64,000 bases of DNA, from contig NZ_BQKV01000098.1 of NCBI RefSeq assembly GCF_022180365.1, positions 186,001 to 250,000 on the forward strand, given 5' to 3'. Positions 1 to 8,014 of the stretch are shown here, piece by piece. Positions within the stretch are counted from its first letter, which is position 1. Each line of letters opens with the position of its first letter. The DNA is from Faecalibacterium gallinarum. Its GTDB lineage: Bacteria > Bacillota > Clostridia > Oscillospirales > Ruminococcaceae. A program made the translations under genes and the position numbers. The notes beneath the pieces are model-generated. The model was given only the letters and a program-made list of their open reading frames with translations. It was not told the DNA's origin and searched no databases.

Positions 1-309
1 CTGGACGCCGGGCAGTACCGGGCCCGGTTTCAGGTGCTGCGCAGGCTGGGAGTGGAAGAAACAGAAATCCACCATCTGGTGGTGCGGCAGCTGGGAGTTT
101 GGTTCGGTCTTCCGGTGGGGGCGGCGGTTCTGGTAGGGACCATTGTAACAGGCTGCTTTGTAGGGGCACTGGAAGCTGAGATCAACGCCTATGTCGGCTT
201 TGGGGCTCTGGCCGTTCAGCTGGGGGTGATGGCCGCGATTCTGGCGGTTTTGCTGGGGTGTTACTTCGTCAGCACCTGGGCGCTGTTCCGCCGGGCCATT
301 GAAGAATAA
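1..309 (+). CDS. FtsX-like ABC transporter permease, C-terminal fragment
   Basis: The frame is open from the window edge and stops at 307-309, so only the last ~102 residues are present. It reads as the end of an FtsX/BceB-type permease: a stretch ending FQVLRRLGVEETEIHHLV, typical of the cytoplasmic loop of these proteins ('LrkLGvskkeI'), then two hydrophobic helices (roughly residues 43-65 and 75-95) and a short charged tail. Such permeases pair with an ABC ATPase in antimicrobial-peptide sensing/resistance or lipoprotein export; the ATPase would lie outside the window. Family assignment is moderately secure, substrate unknown. Confidence 0.7.
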   Translation: MDAGQYRARFQVLRRLGVEETEIHHLVVRQLGVWFGLPVGAAVLVGTIVTGCFVGALEAEINAYVGFGALAVQLGVMAAILAVLLGCYFVSTWALFRRAIEE

Positions 310-365
310 CGTTCGGGGATTCAGGGGGAGAAAGGTGTCTCAGTCACAGTCAAAAGGGAGAAAGG

Positions 366-394
366 TTGTGGGCGGTTCCTGACCATGGTATACT
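366..394 (+). promoter_or_regulatory. Predicted sigma-A promoter of the rhodanese lipoprotein gene
   Basis: TTGTGG at 366-371 and TATACT at 389-394 are separated by exactly 17 bp, 64 bp ahead of the start codon at 458. The rest of 310-457 shows no gene. Confidence 0.5.
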
Positions 395-457
395 AAAGCC
401 AGCCTGCCGGGGAAAAGCCCGGAGCTCTTAGGAGAAACTATGCAAGGAGATTGCTCT

Positions 458-844
458 ATGAAGAAAACCATTCTGGCTTTGATGTTTTCCTTTCTAATGC
501 TGCTGACCGCCTGCGGCGCGGGCTCTTCGGAGGCTGGCTACCAGAAAATCAGTCAGGAAGAAGCCAAAGAAATGATGGACGCCGGAGAAGTTTTGATCCT
601 GGACGTGCGGGAACAGTCGGAATACGACAGCGGCCATATCCCCGGTGCGGTATTGCTGCCGGTGGGCTCCATTGATGCGGAAACGGCCGCCAATATTATT
701 CCGGAAACCGACACCGTGGTGCTGGTCTATTGCCGCAGCGGCAACCGGAGCAAGAAAGCAGCCGAAGCTCTGGCCGAGCTGGGGTATACCGGTATTTATG
801 AGTTTGGTGGGATCAACACCTGGCCCTATGAAATCGAGAAATAA
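458..844 (+). CDS. Rhodanese-domain lipoprotein
   Basis: A 128-residue protein. The signal peptide (MKKTILALMF...) ends in the lipobox LTAC, so the mature protein should be a lipoprotein on the outer membrane face. A single rhodanese fold follows: the DVREQSEYDSGHIPGA segment near residues 52-67 and the active-site loop CRSGNRS near residue 97, whose Cys would carry a persulfide. The size equals one rhodanese domain (about 100 aa) plus signal. An ATG lies in frame at 440, but AAGGAG at 444-449 falls inside that extension and is correctly spaced for ATG 458, so 458 is chosen. Exported single-domain rhodaneses are thought to handle sulfane sulfur or cyanide; the actual acceptor is unknown. Confidence 0.88.
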   Translation: MKKTILALMFSFLMLLTACGAGSSEAGYQKISQEEAKEMMDAGEVLILDVREQSEYDSGHIPGAVLLPVGSIDAETAANIIPETDTVVLVYCRSGNRSKKAAEALAELGYTGIYEFGGINTWPYEIEK

Positions 845-866
845 AGAGTTGGGGGCGCAGTCCGCT

Positions 867-1328
867 ATGGTGATTCAGCAGCTCAAGGACCCTTCCGAAC
901 GGCAAAAGGTGAGCCGGAGTATTCTGGAGGATCTTCCAGAATGGTTTGGAATTCCAGAGGCGCGGGAAGAATATATCGCGGAGTGTGCCCATCAACAGAT
1001 GTTCTGCGCATACGATGACGGCAACCCCATTGGTTTTCTGAGCCTGAAAGAGACAAGCAAAGATACTTTGGAGCTGTATGTTCTGGGCGTTTTAAAGTCC
1101 TTTCACCGAAAAGGCGTGGGCCGGGCTTTATTTCTCTGTGCAAAGGAAATGGCAATCCGGCAGGGATATTCTTTCCTCCAGGTAAAGACCGTTCAGATGG
1201 GAAAGTACGAGAGCTATGACAGAACAAACCGGTTTTATCTTTCGCTGGGGTTCAAGGAACTGGAAGTGTTTCCGACTTTATGGGATGAATGGAATCCCTG
1301 CCAGATCTATATAATGGGTCTAAATTAG
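867..1328 (+). CDS. GNAT family N-acetyltransferase
   Basis: A 153-residue cytoplasmic protein with the GNAT fold: beta strands around GFLSLKE and LELYVLGVL, then the acetyl-CoA pyrophosphate loop HRKGVGRAL (Q/RxxGxG/A motif) near residues 78-86, and the C-terminal NRFYLSLGFKELE segment typical of the family. It would transfer an acetyl group from acetyl-CoA to an amine; the substrate cannot be read from sequence. It begins 22 bp after the rhodanese gene and is probably co-transcribed. The start at 867 is supported by alignment of the fold rather than by a strong ribosome site (only a G-rich stretch at 848-856). A perfect terminator follows. Confidence 0.82.
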   Translation: MVIQQLKDPSERQKVSRSILEDLPEWFGIPEAREEYIAECAHQQMFCAYDDGNPIGFLSLKETSKDTLELYVLGVLKSFHRKGVGRALFLCAKEMAIRQGYSFLQVKTVQMGKYESYDRTNRFYLSLGFKELEVFPTLWDEWNPCQIYIMGLN

Positions 1329-1341
1329 AACGGATTGTTTC

Positions 1342-1372
1342 AAAGGGGGCGCCTGATAGGCGCCCCCTTTTT
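1342..1372 (+). terminator. Rho-independent terminator after the acetyltransferase
   Basis: GGGGGCGCC (1345-1353), five-base loop, GGCGCCCCC (1359-1367), then five T residues. The A-run before the stem makes it usable from both strands. Confidence 0.92.
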
Positions 1373-1424
1373 GGCTCCATAGTGGTATAGGTTTCGGGCA
1401 TGGAAAACCATTCTGTATAGGTAT

Positions 1425-1452
1425 TTGCGTTATGCCAGGGAAACGGTACAAT
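1425..1452 (+). promoter_or_regulatory. Predicted promoter of the hydrolase/cyclophilin-like operon
   Basis: TTGCGT at 1425-1430 and TACAAT at 1447-1452 with a 16-bp spacer, 70 bp ahead of ATG 1522. Confidence 0.4.
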
Positions 1453-1521
1453 AGAAAGGGAAGAAACCATCTCACAAAACCGGCCTGAGGGCCAAAGAAG
1501 ATTTAGAGGAGGTCAGAGAAG

Positions 1522-2496
1522 ATGAAATCCAAATATCAAGGCTATACCTTCCCTCTGCGGGACAGTGTCCAGCGGGAAAAGGTGCATTTCCATAACCGTT
1601 ATGGAATCCCGCTGGTGGGGGATTTGTACCTGCCCCGGGATCGTGCCGGGGTTCTGGCGGCGGTAGCCGTAGCGGGGCCATTTGGCGCGGTCAAAGAGCA
1701 GTGCGCCGGCCTGTACGCCGAAGAGCTGGCCAGCCGTGGGTTTGCTGCCCTGGCTTTTGATCCGTCTTTCATTGGCGAGAGCGGCGGCGAAGTGCGGAAT
1801 GTGGCTTCTCCGGACATCAACACCGAAGATTTCTCGGCGGCGGTGGATTACCTTTCGACCCGCGACTTTATCGACCCGGAGAAGATCGGAATTCTGGGGA
1901 TCTGCGGCTGGGGCGGCATGGCCCTCAACGCTGCATCCATGGATACCCGCATTAAAGCGACGGTCACCTCTACCATGTACGACATGACCCGGGTGAATGC
2001 CCGGGGGTACTTTGATGCCGCAGACAATGCCGATGCCCGGTATGAGACCAAAAAGGCCCTCAACGCCCAGCGGACGGCGGATTATAAAAACGGGAGTTAT
2101 GCCCGGGCCGGGGGCGTGGTGGACCCCCTGCCGGAGGACGCCCCCTTTTTTGTGAAAGATTACTATGCCTACTATAAAACCGAGCGCGGTTATGCTGAGC
2201 GGTCGCTCAACTCCAACGACGGGTGGAATGTGACTTCCGCACTGTCTTTTCTCACCATGCCGATTCTGCGTTACAGCAACGAGATCCGCAGCGCCGTGCT
2301 GATGATTCACGGAGAAAAGGCCCATTCCTGCTATTTCAGCCGGGGTGCCTTTGCCGGGATGATAAAGGATAATCCCTATGCTGAAAACAAAGAGCTGCTG
2401 ATCCTGCCGGGCGCAGTTCACACCGATCTCTACGATCAGAAGGAGATTATTCCCTTTGACAAAATCCAGCAGTTTTTCCTCACCTATTTGAAGTGA
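1522..2496 (+). CDS. Alpha/beta hydrolase (dienelactone-hydrolase/YcjY-like)
   Basis: A 324-residue cytoplasmic protein without signal peptide. The nucleophile elbow is GICGWGG (residues 126-132), placing Cys128 where most alpha/beta hydrolases have Ser, as in dienelactone hydrolase and the YcjY group. The acid region LMIHGEK and the catalytic His in AVHTDLYD (near residue 309) complete the triad. It probably hydrolyses a small ester or lactone. AGAGGAGG at 1505-1512 is well spaced for ATG 1522. The cyclophilin-like lipoprotein gene follows after 16 bp and shares the transcript. Hydrolases of this type often sit with cyclophilin-like, aldo/keto-reductase and CMD-cupin genes in clostridial genomes, all of which also occur in this window; that last statement is recall, not a search. 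Confidence 0.85.
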   Translation: MKSKYQGYTFPLRDSVQREKVHFHNRYGIPLVGDLYLPRDRAGVLAAVAVAGPFGAVKEQCAGLYAEELASRGFAALAFDPSFIGESGGEVRNVASPDINTEDFSAAVDYLSTRDFIDPEKIGILGICGWGGMALNAASMDTRIKATVTSTMYDMTRVNARGYFDAADNADARYETKKALNAQRTADYKNGSYARAGGVVDPLPEDAPFFVKDYYAYYKTERGYAERSLNSNDGWNVTSALSFLTMPILRYSNEIRSAVLMIHGEKAHSCYFSRGAFAGMIKDNPYAENKELLILPGAVHTDLYDQKEIIPFDKIQQFFLTYLK

Positions 2497-2512
2497 TTCG
2501 GGAGGGAGCGGT

Positions 2513-3028
2513 ATGAAAAACATCCTGGCGGTCTTTCTGCTGGTTTTTTCCCTGTCTGCCTGCGGGCAGGGGCGGCTTTTGGCAGAACCCGGCGGCACTG
2601 CTTCGGTCTCAGTTACCACGGCCACTTCCGTTAAAAGTGAGGCACTGGCCGAGGAAGAAACTTTCCTCAAAATCAAGGTGGGGGAGTATGAGTTTTCGGC
2701 AGATTGGGAGGAGAATTCTTCCGCCCAGGCGTTCCAGGAACTTTTGGAGCAGGGGCCGCTGACCGTTGAAATGTCCGATTATGGCGGCTTTGAGAAAGTG
2801 GGATCGCTGGGTCTTACACTGGAACGAAACGACACCCGGATCACAGCAGAGCCGGGGGATGTGATTCTTTATCAAGGAAATCAAATTACGATTTACTACG
2901 GCACCAATACATGGGACTTTACCCGATTGGCCAAAATTCAGGATCCATCCGATTTGCAGCGAAAACTGGGACAGGGGAGGGTGGAAGTTACCTTTTCCCT
3001 TGGGGGAAAGCCGGAGTCCCTGTTATAA
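2513..3028 (+). CDS. Lipoprotein with cyclophilin-like domain
   Basis: A 171-residue protein. Residues 1-17 form a lipoprotein signal ending LSAC, then a ~35-residue Thr/Ser/Ala-rich linker. Residues ~55-165 form a cyclophilin-like beta barrel of the small bacterial type, recognised by DYGGFEKVGSLG, the PGDVILYQGNQI turn and GTNTWDFTRLAKI. These proteins are not known to have prolyl isomerase activity, and their role is unclear; they commonly neighbour oxidoreductases. The gene follows the hydrolase by 16 bp with ribosome site GGGAGGG. A cytosolic homologue of the same domain lies at 19554-19904. Confidence 0.82.
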   Translation: MKNILAVFLLVFSLSACGQGRLLAEPGGTASVSVTTATSVKSEALAEEETFLKIKVGEYEFSADWEENSSAQAFQELLEQGPLTVEMSDYGGFEKVGSLGLTLERNDTRITAEPGDVILYQGNQITIYYGTNTWDFTRLAKIQDPSDLQRKLGQGRVEVTFSLGGKPESLL

Positions 3029-3040
3029 GTTTTTAGAGGA

Positions 3041-3077
3041 AAAAAGAGAGGACGCCTTTTGGGCGTCCTCTCTTTTT
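3041..3077 (+). terminator. Rho-independent terminator after the cyclophilin-like lipoprotein
   Basis: A 16-bp perfect stem (3041-3056 with 3062-3077, core GAGAGGACGCC) around a five-base loop, ending in a T-run. Confidence 0.93.
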
Positions 3078-3185
3078 GGGCCGATTCAGGTTAATGCACA
3101 AGAGCTGTTGTTTTTTCGAAAAATATGATACACTAAGGATACCACGACAGCCAACCGACCAGGCTGATTAGAGGGGGAGATAAAA

Positions 3186-4001
3186 ATGGATGCAGCCGAA
3201 AAAGGATATTATATCCGGGAGTTTGCCTGCATGACCGGTTTGCCCCAGAGTAAGATCCGCTATTATGAAAAAATCGGTTTGTTTCGGGTCAAGCGGATGA
3301 AAAACGGGTATCGCTGGTTCACGCCGGAAGATGCCTTTCGGGTCAACGCCTTCCGCTCGCTGCTGCGATACGGGTTCAGCATTGAAGCGGCGATCCGGAT
3401 GCTGGACGAAAAACAGCAGACCGCCCAGTTTGAGCAGTCATTAAAAACCCAGCGGAAAGCTCTGACCAAAGAAAAACAGCTGCTGGAATACAGGCTCCAG
3501 GCCTTGGACGATGCCCTGGAACTTCTCAACCTGAAACCTGGTTTAGACTTTTCGATTCAGGATGTGCCGGACAAATTGTATGTTTACGCCTCCCGCGGGC
3601 GGGACTTCAGCGTGGCGGCGCAGGCCAGTGAAACCATTACCCTTTTTGTGGAGCTGCTCCCCATCTCAAACTACGCGCGGATTGTGGATACAGCCCAGTT
3701 TTCCAATGCGGAGCCGGAGATTAACCCCAGCTATGTCAGCGCTATTCCGGCCTCAGAGGAGTGGCGGCTGGGGGATTACGACCCGACCCACGTGCACCGG
3801 CTGAACTTGGGAAAATGCCTGGTCTATCACAGGAGCCTCACCCGGGAGGAAAGTGTCCGGAAAGAAAGTTTTGCCCCTATGCTGGAATGGCTGACGGGGC
3901 ACGGCTATCGGATGCGGGGCAAAATGTTGATTTTACCCGCTTTTTTGAATCTGGATGGATGTGGGACCGATATGGAAACCGTAATCCTGCCGGTTTACTG
4001 A
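3186..4001 (+). CDS. MerR family regulator with C-terminal effector domain
   Basis: A 271-residue regulator. Residues ~8-75 form the MerR winged helix (YYIREFACMTGLPQSKIRYY, then KNGYRWFTPEDAFRV). Residues ~80-118 are a coiled-coil linker, and residues ~125-271 form an effector domain of the size seen in multidrug-sensing MerR proteins such as BmrR. MerR proteins twist over-long promoters to activate them. The downstream reductase A gene has such a promoter (TTGACC, 19-bp spacer, TAAGAT at 4116-4146), so it is the likely target. The interrupted regulator at 13689-14516 has the same length and layout. The ligand is unknown. Confidence 0.88.
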   Translation: MDAAEKGYYIREFACMTGLPQSKIRYYEKIGLFRVKRMKNGYRWFTPEDAFRVNAFRSLLRYGFSIEAAIRMLDEKQQTAQFEQSLKTQRKALTKEKQLLEYRLQALDDALELLNLKPGLDFSIQDVPDKLYVYASRGRDFSVAAQASETITLFVELLPISNYARIVDTAQFSNAEPEINPSYVSAIPASEEWRLGDYDPTHVHRLNLGKCLVYHRSLTREESVRKESFAPMLEWLTGHGYRMRGKMLILPAFLNLDGCGTDMETVILPVY

Positions 4002-4082
4002 GAAAAAACTGGCTCTTTCAAAGGACCGAACAGTTGCCCCCTGTGGATTATTGCCAAATCCGCAGGGGGTTCTTTGTGCCCT

Positions 4083-4146
4083 GTCACAGACAAAGTGACA
4101 AACTGGTTACAGCCCTTGACCTTCAACTTGGTTTATGCGCTAAGAT
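4083..4146 (+). promoter_or_regulatory. MerR-type promoter of reductase A (19-bp spacer)
   Basis: TTGACC at 4116-4121 and TAAGAT at 4141-4146 are separated by 19 bp, two more than sigma-A optimum and characteristic of MerR-activated promoters. A short imperfect dyad (AAC-N3-GTT, 4125-4133) lies in the spacer. Upstream, TGTCAC/GTGACA (4082-4087 and 4095-4100) form a 6-bp inverted repeat. The MerR gene ends 114 bp before the -35 box. Confidence 0.7.
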
Positions 4147-4235
4147 GCGTTCGTGAAATGTCAAACGATGCCGGGCGTGCAAAAAATCATCCCAGCATCG
4201 CGGTAAAATTCTCTGTAAACCAAGGAGGAATTCCC

Positions 4236-6233
4236 ATGTCCAACCGCATTTCCCGCCGTAATTTCCTGAAAACTGCGGCTGCCGGTGCAGTCAGCGCTGC
4301 TGCGGCCGGCGTTCTGACCGGTTGCGGCGAAACCGCCAGCTCGGTTTCTGCTTCGTCCAGTGCAGCTGGTTCTACCGCGTCTTCTGCGGCCAGCTCGGCC
4401 GCCGAGGCGGTCTTCTCCTTTAAGCCGGGCACCTATACGGCTACTGCCTACGGCAACCTGTCGGATGTGACGGTAGAGTGCACTTTCACCGATACGGCCC
4501 TGACCGACGTCAAGATTGTCAGCCAGAATGAGACGGCGGCCCTGTTCAGCCAGGTGGAGCAGGAGCTGATCCCCGCCATCATCGACAACCAGGCGGGCGG
4601 TGTGGACAGCATCACCGGTGCCACCAATTCCAGCCGCGCTGTTAAGGAGGCCATTGCCGACTGCGTGGCCCAGGCGGGCGGCGACCGCCAGGCCTGGCTG
4701 GCCAAGACGGTGGAAAAATCCGCCGGAGCAGATGAAGAATACGGCGTGGATGTGGCGGTCATCGGCTGCGGCGCCGCAGGTTTCATGGCCAGCATTGTGG
4801 CGGCCCAGAAGGGCCTCAAGGTCCTGACCGTCGAAAAGGCGGGCAGCGTTGCGGGCGTCAACGGCATCAAGGTTTCCGGCCCCTTTGCGGTGGATACCAG
4901 CGTTCTCCACAACCGGGAGGGCGGCACCACCCTGACCGTGGACGAGGTTTTCAACCACGCCATGGAGTACACCCACTGGACCCCCAACCCCAGCCTGATG
5001 CGCCGCTGCCTGGAAACCTCCAAGTATGCGGTGGAGGAGCTGGTTAAGATCGGCTACAACATGCAGGAGGCAACCTTCCGCTTTGAGACTCCCTTTAAGG
5101 ATGAGAAGGGCGGTTTCCACCTCATCAATAACTCCCTGGACGAGCGGATCGAACTGTGGGAGAAGGCACTGGACGACAACGGCGTCCAGGTGATCTACAA
5201 CTGCGCCGCCAAGAGCCTGATCGTGGAGGACGGCAAGATCGCCGGCTTTACCGCGGAGAAGGAGGACGGCACCCAGATCACCGTTCATGCTTCGGCGGTC
5301 ATCATTGCCTCGGGCGGCTTCCTGGGCAACCGGGATCTGCAGGAAAAATTCCTCCACACCCGCAAGCTGAATGCAGCTGCCGGCGGCAACAGCCTCTGCA
5401 CCGGCGACGGCATCCTGATGGCCAACGACGCGGGCGCCGTCCTCTGCAAGACCTTCGGTTATTGCCCCTGTGAGTACGGCGGCACCAACAGCAAGGCCAG
5501 CCGCCCCGCCAAGCAGGATAAGTACGATCAGAACTACTGCTTTAAGTTCGGCCTCTACGGCAACCTGCTGGTGGATGCCGAGGGCAAACGGTTCATCAAC
5601 GAGGGCCTGCTCTGCGACTATCCCATGAGCTATGGTTCCGAGCAGATCCTGCTGAACGCCCCCTGGTACGGCATTGTGGACCAGGCCTATGTGGACGCCA
5701 TGGCCACCCAGGGCCTGTATGAGTATACTACGGCTCGGGGCGCCACCAGCGAGAACTGGTTTATCGGCAACTATTTCAAGGGCCGTATCCTGGACAAGCT
5801 CCCCGAGGATATCGAAGAGGGCCTGGCCGAGGGATGGCTGGCAAAAGCCGACACCCTGGAGGAGCTGGGCGAGGCCTTTGGTCTGACCCATCTGGCCGAG
5901 ACGGTGGCCCAGTACAACGAGTACTGCGAGAAGGGCGTGGACGAGCAGTTCGGCACCAACAAATGGTACCTGAGCCCGGTCAAGCAGGGGCCCTTCTACG
6001 CGGTTCAGTGCGAACCCAGCGCCTGGAGCACCTTCGGTGGCATCCGCACCGACGACTGCTGCCGTGCCCTGACCCTGGACAACCAGCCCATCGACGGCCT
6101 GTATGTGGCCGGCACCGACAGCGGCAGCCTCTATTATAGCCCCTACTATGATATCCCCGGCTACTGCTATGGTCTGTGCATCGACAGCGGCTACATCTGC
6201 GCCGAAGAAGCAGCCAAGTACATTCAGGCGTAA
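4236..6233 (+). CDS. Reductase A: Tat-exported FMN/FAD fumarate-reductase-like lipoprotein
   Basis: A 665-residue flavoprotein. Twin arginines sit in SRRNFLK (residues 6-12) and the lipobox LTGC puts the lipidated Cys at 30, followed by a Ser/Ala linker. Residues ~60-145 are an FMN_bind domain with flavinylation motif DSITGAT (124-130); Thr130 would carry FMN attached by ApbE. The FAD-binding domain starts with GCGAAG (177-182) and covers the rest, as in fumarate, urocanate and related reductases. The usual fumarate-reductase active-site region here reads TFGGIRTDD, so the substrate is probably not fumarate. It would accept electrons from the membrane and reduce an unsaturated organic acceptor outside the cell. 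AAGGAGG at 4222-4228 fixes ATG 4236. Regulation by the upstream MerR is likely. Confidence 0.9.
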   Translation: MSNRISRRNFLKTAAAGAVSAAAAGVLTGCGETASSVSASSSAAGSTASSAASSAAEAVFSFKPGTYTATAYGNLSDVTVECTFTDTALTDVKIVSQNETAALFSQVEQELIPAIIDNQAGGVDSITGATNSSRAVKEAIADCVAQAGGDRQAWLAKTVEKSAGADEEYGVDVAVIGCGAAGFMASIVAAQKGLKVLTVEKAGSVAGVNGIKVSGPFAVDTSVLHNREGGTTLTVDEVFNHAMEYTHWTPNPSLMRRCLETSKYAVEELVKIGYNMQEATFRFETPFKDEKGGFHLINNSLDERIELWEKALDDNGVQVIYNCAAKSLIVEDGKIAGFTAEKEDGTQITVHASAVIIASGGFLGNRDLQEKFLHTRKLNAAAGGNSLCTGDGILMANDAGAVLCKTFGYCPCEYGGTNSKASRPAKQDKYDQNYCFKFGLYGNLLVDAEGKRFINEGLLCDYPMSYGSEQILLNAPWYGIVDQAYVDAMATQGLYEYTTARGATSENWFIGNYFKGRILDKLPEDIEEGLAEGWLAKADTLEELGEAFGLTHLAETVAQYNEYCEKGVDEQFGTNKWYLSPVKQGPFYAVQCEPSAWSTFGGIRTDDCCRALTLDNQPIDGLYVAGTDSGSLYYSPYYDIPGYCYGLCIDSGYICAEEAAKYIQA

Positions 6234-6261
6234 TCGCAAGCACTAAAGCATTCTCCAAAAC

Positions 6262-6293
6262 AAAAGGGCGGAGCCGGCGGGCTCCGTCCTTTT
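6262..6293 (+). terminator. Terminator after reductase A
   Basis: A 14-bp stem (6262-6275 with 6280-6293, one G-T pair) around GGCG, with T-rich 3' arm. Confidence 0.88.
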
Positions 6294-6318
6294 CCGTGTC
6301 TTGGGCAGAACAGAAGGT

Positions 6319-6358
6319 AAAATACCCCCGGGAGCGGTTGAACTTCCGGGGGTATTTT
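6319..6358 (-). terminator. Terminator of the flavin-reductase-like gene
   Basis: AAAATACCCCCGG (6319-6331) pairs with CCGGGGGTATTTT (6346-6358). It lies directly after the minus-strand stop at 6363 and can work in both directions. Confidence 0.82.
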
Positions 6359-6362
6359 GGTT

Positions 6363-6923
6363 TTATTTCAGCTGGAGACCGTCCTTAAAAGCGTGGCCCA
6401 CGACCTCACCCAGAACGCGGTATACATTATGAATGGGGTCGAAGGTGATGGGCTGGAGTTTAGCCGGGTCGATCTTCTCGTTTTCGTCCAGAACGGACTC
6501 GTCGGCGCTGATGTTGACGATCTCACCCACCAGGCGGCAGGACTGCGGATCATAACTGACCAGACGGCATTCCACGGCCATGGGCAGCTCATCGATCAGA
6601 GGGGCGTCCACAGTCTCGGCACGGGTGGTGTGCCAGCCTGCTTTTTCCAGCTTGTTGGGCTCGGCGTTGCCCGAGACGATACCCACATAGTCGCAGGCAG
6701 CCAGCTGCGCCGCGGTGGCCATGCTGACTGTAAACGCCTTGCGTGCCAGAATGTTGGCGGTGGTTTTGTGTCCGGCGCTGATGCAGAGAGACAGCTCCTG
6801 GTCATCGCTGATCCCGCCCCAGGCGGCGTTCATGGCATTGGGCTTGCCGTCTTCATCATAAGCGGCCAGGATAAACACCGGCTGCGGATAGGTCCAGGGT
6901 TTGGCTCCGAAATTTTTGCGCAT
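6363..6923 (-). CDS. Flavin reductase-like (FMN-binding split-barrel) protein
   Basis: A 186-residue cytoplasmic protein of the flavin-reductase-like/DIM6-NTAB family. Characteristic segments are PQPVFILAAYDEDGKPNAMN near the N-terminus, the FTVSMATAAQ region and the DPIHNVYRVLG tail. The family uses a non-covalent FMN to pass hydride from NAD(P)H to flavin or small substrates. AGGAGGT (complement of 6931-6937) is seven bases from ATG 6923, which rules out the longer in-frame extension to 6989. It faces reductase A tail to tail. A promoter lies at 6957-6985. Whether it feeds flavin to the exported enzymes is speculation. Confidence 0.88.
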   Translation of the reverse strand: MRKNFGAKPWTYPQPVFILAAYDEDGKPNAMNAAWGGISDDQELSLCISAGHKTTANILARKAFTVSMATAAQLAACDYVGIVSGNAEPNKLEKAGWHTTRAETVDAPLIDELPMAVECRLVSYDPQSCRLVGEIVNISADESVLDENEKIDPAKLQPITFDPIHNVYRVLGEVVGHAFKDGLQLK

Positions 6924-6956
6924 TTGAGATACCTCCTGTTTCCTGTGTTTGAGTCT

Positions 6957-6985
6957 ATTGTACCGCATTTCTCTTTGCCGGACAA
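6957..6985 (-). promoter_or_regulatory. Predicted sigma-A promoter of the flavin-reductase-like gene
   Basis: On the minus strand TTGTCC (6985-6980) and TACAAT (6962-6957) are separated by 17 bp. Confidence 0.6.
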
Positions 6986-7007
6986 GCATCGGCTGCCCTG
7001 CCGAGGG

Positions 7008-7871
7008 TTACTCCTGTTTGGCCTTGCGCTGCTCTACCAGCTGCACAAACCACTCCACCATGTGGGGGTCCTGGTGGGAGAAAAAGGCACTCTGCTTTTT
7101 GTCCAGCCCCTCAATGGCGGTCATATCCTCAGAGCTGAGGGTGAAGTCAAAAATATCCAGATTTTGCTCCATCCGTTCTTTATGGGTGGATTTGGGGATG
7201 ACCACTACACCCCGCTGCAAGTGCCATCGCAAGATCACCTGTGCAGAGGATTTGCCGTATTTCTGGCCGATGGCCGCCAGGGTCGGGTCGCTGAATAACC
7301 CTCCGCGGCCCTCGCCAAACGGAGCCCAGGCCTCCGGCTGGATGTGATATTTGTCCATCCACACAAGGGATTCGGTTTGCTGGTGATAGGGATGGATTTC
7401 CACCTGGTTGATCATGGGGCGGATCCGGGCAAAGCTGGCCAGATCCACCAACCGGTCGGGGTAGAAGTTGGATACGCCGATGGCCCGCAGTTTGCCTTCG
7501 TTGTAGAGGTCCTCCAGGGCGCGGTAGGCGCCATAGTAATCGCCAAAAGGCTGGTGGAGCAGCACCAGATCCAGATAATTTGTCTGTAATTTCTCCATGG
7601 ATTTCAGCACCGAAGCCCGGGCGGCGTCGTAGCCGTAGTGCTCTACCCACACCTTGGTTGTCAGAAAAATCTCCTGGCGGGGCACGCCGGATTTTTGGAT
7701 GGCGTTGCCCACCTGCTCCTCGTTGTAATAGCTCTGGGCGGTGTCCAGGGAGCGGTAGCCCACCTTCAGGGCGTCCTGAACACATCGTTCACACTCGTCC
7801 GGCGTCACCTGATAGACACCATAACCCACCATGGGCATTTTCACTCCGTTGGAAAGAGTAACATATTCCAT
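7008..7871 (-). CDS. Aldo/keto reductase
   Basis: A 287-residue NADPH-dependent oxidoreductase of the AKR superfamily, full length. The catalytic tetrad is visible: Asp43 (SLDTAQSYYN), Tyr48, Lys73 (TTKVWVE) and His106 (LLHQPFG). The C-terminal cofactor segment VVVIPKSTHKERMEQN is also typical. It should reduce aldehydes or ketones to alcohols in the cytoplasm. GGAGGAA (complement of 7878-7884) serves ATG 7871. The gene diverges from a small MerR gene at 8015, and its promoter has a 19-bp spacer with a dyad operator, so it is the probable MerR target and part of a stress response to reactive carbonyls or electrophiles. Confidence 0.93.
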   Translation of the reverse strand: MEYVTLSNGVKMPMVGYGVYQVTPDECERCVQDALKVGYRSLDTAQSYYNEEQVGNAIQKSGVPRQEIFLTTKVWVEHYGYDAARASVLKSMEKLQTNYLDLVLLHQPFGDYYGAYRALEDLYNEGKLRAIGVSNFYPDRLVDLASFARIRPMINQVEIHPYHQQTESLVWMDKYHIQPEAWAPFGEGRGGLFSDPTLAAIGQKYGKSSAQVILRWHLQRGVVVIPKSTHKERMEQNLDIFDFTLSSEDMTAIEGLDKKQSAFFSHQDPHMVEWFVQLVEQRKAKQE

Positions 7872-7937
7872 CGTCTGTTCCTCCGTTTGAATGGTTTCGA
7901 CCGCCTCTTGTGCAGAAGCGGGGTCTGTGGTATCCTC

Positions 7938-7968
7938 AGTGTAGCATCCGGTTGTTACTACCGGTCAA
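7938..7968 (-). promoter_or_regulatory. MerR-type promoter and operator of the aldo/keto reductase
   Basis: On the minus strand TTGACC (7968-7963) and TACACT (7943-7938) flank a 19-bp spacer. Between them and into the -35 box lies a near-perfect 17-bp dyad at 7948-7964 (CCGGT...ACCGG, centre 7956; only one base pair mismatched). The divergent MerR gene at 8015 is the obvious regulator. Confidence 0.8.
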
Positions 7969-8014
7969 GAGGATGATTGTGAATTTATTGTAAACATCCA
8001 GAGGAGGAAAACTC

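Noticed and set aside
4116-4146. Ordinary sigma-A promoter with 17-bp spacing at reductase A
   Set aside because: No better -35/-10 pair at 16-18 bp could be placed near TAAGAT; the 19-bp arrangement recurs at two other MerR-linked genes.
4161-6239. Very long antisense open frame opposite reductase A (and similar ones opposite B, D, E, glgB, OYE-type proteins and UvrA)
   Set aside because: GC-rich codon use creates mirror frames; the sense strand encodes clear conserved proteins with ribosome sites.
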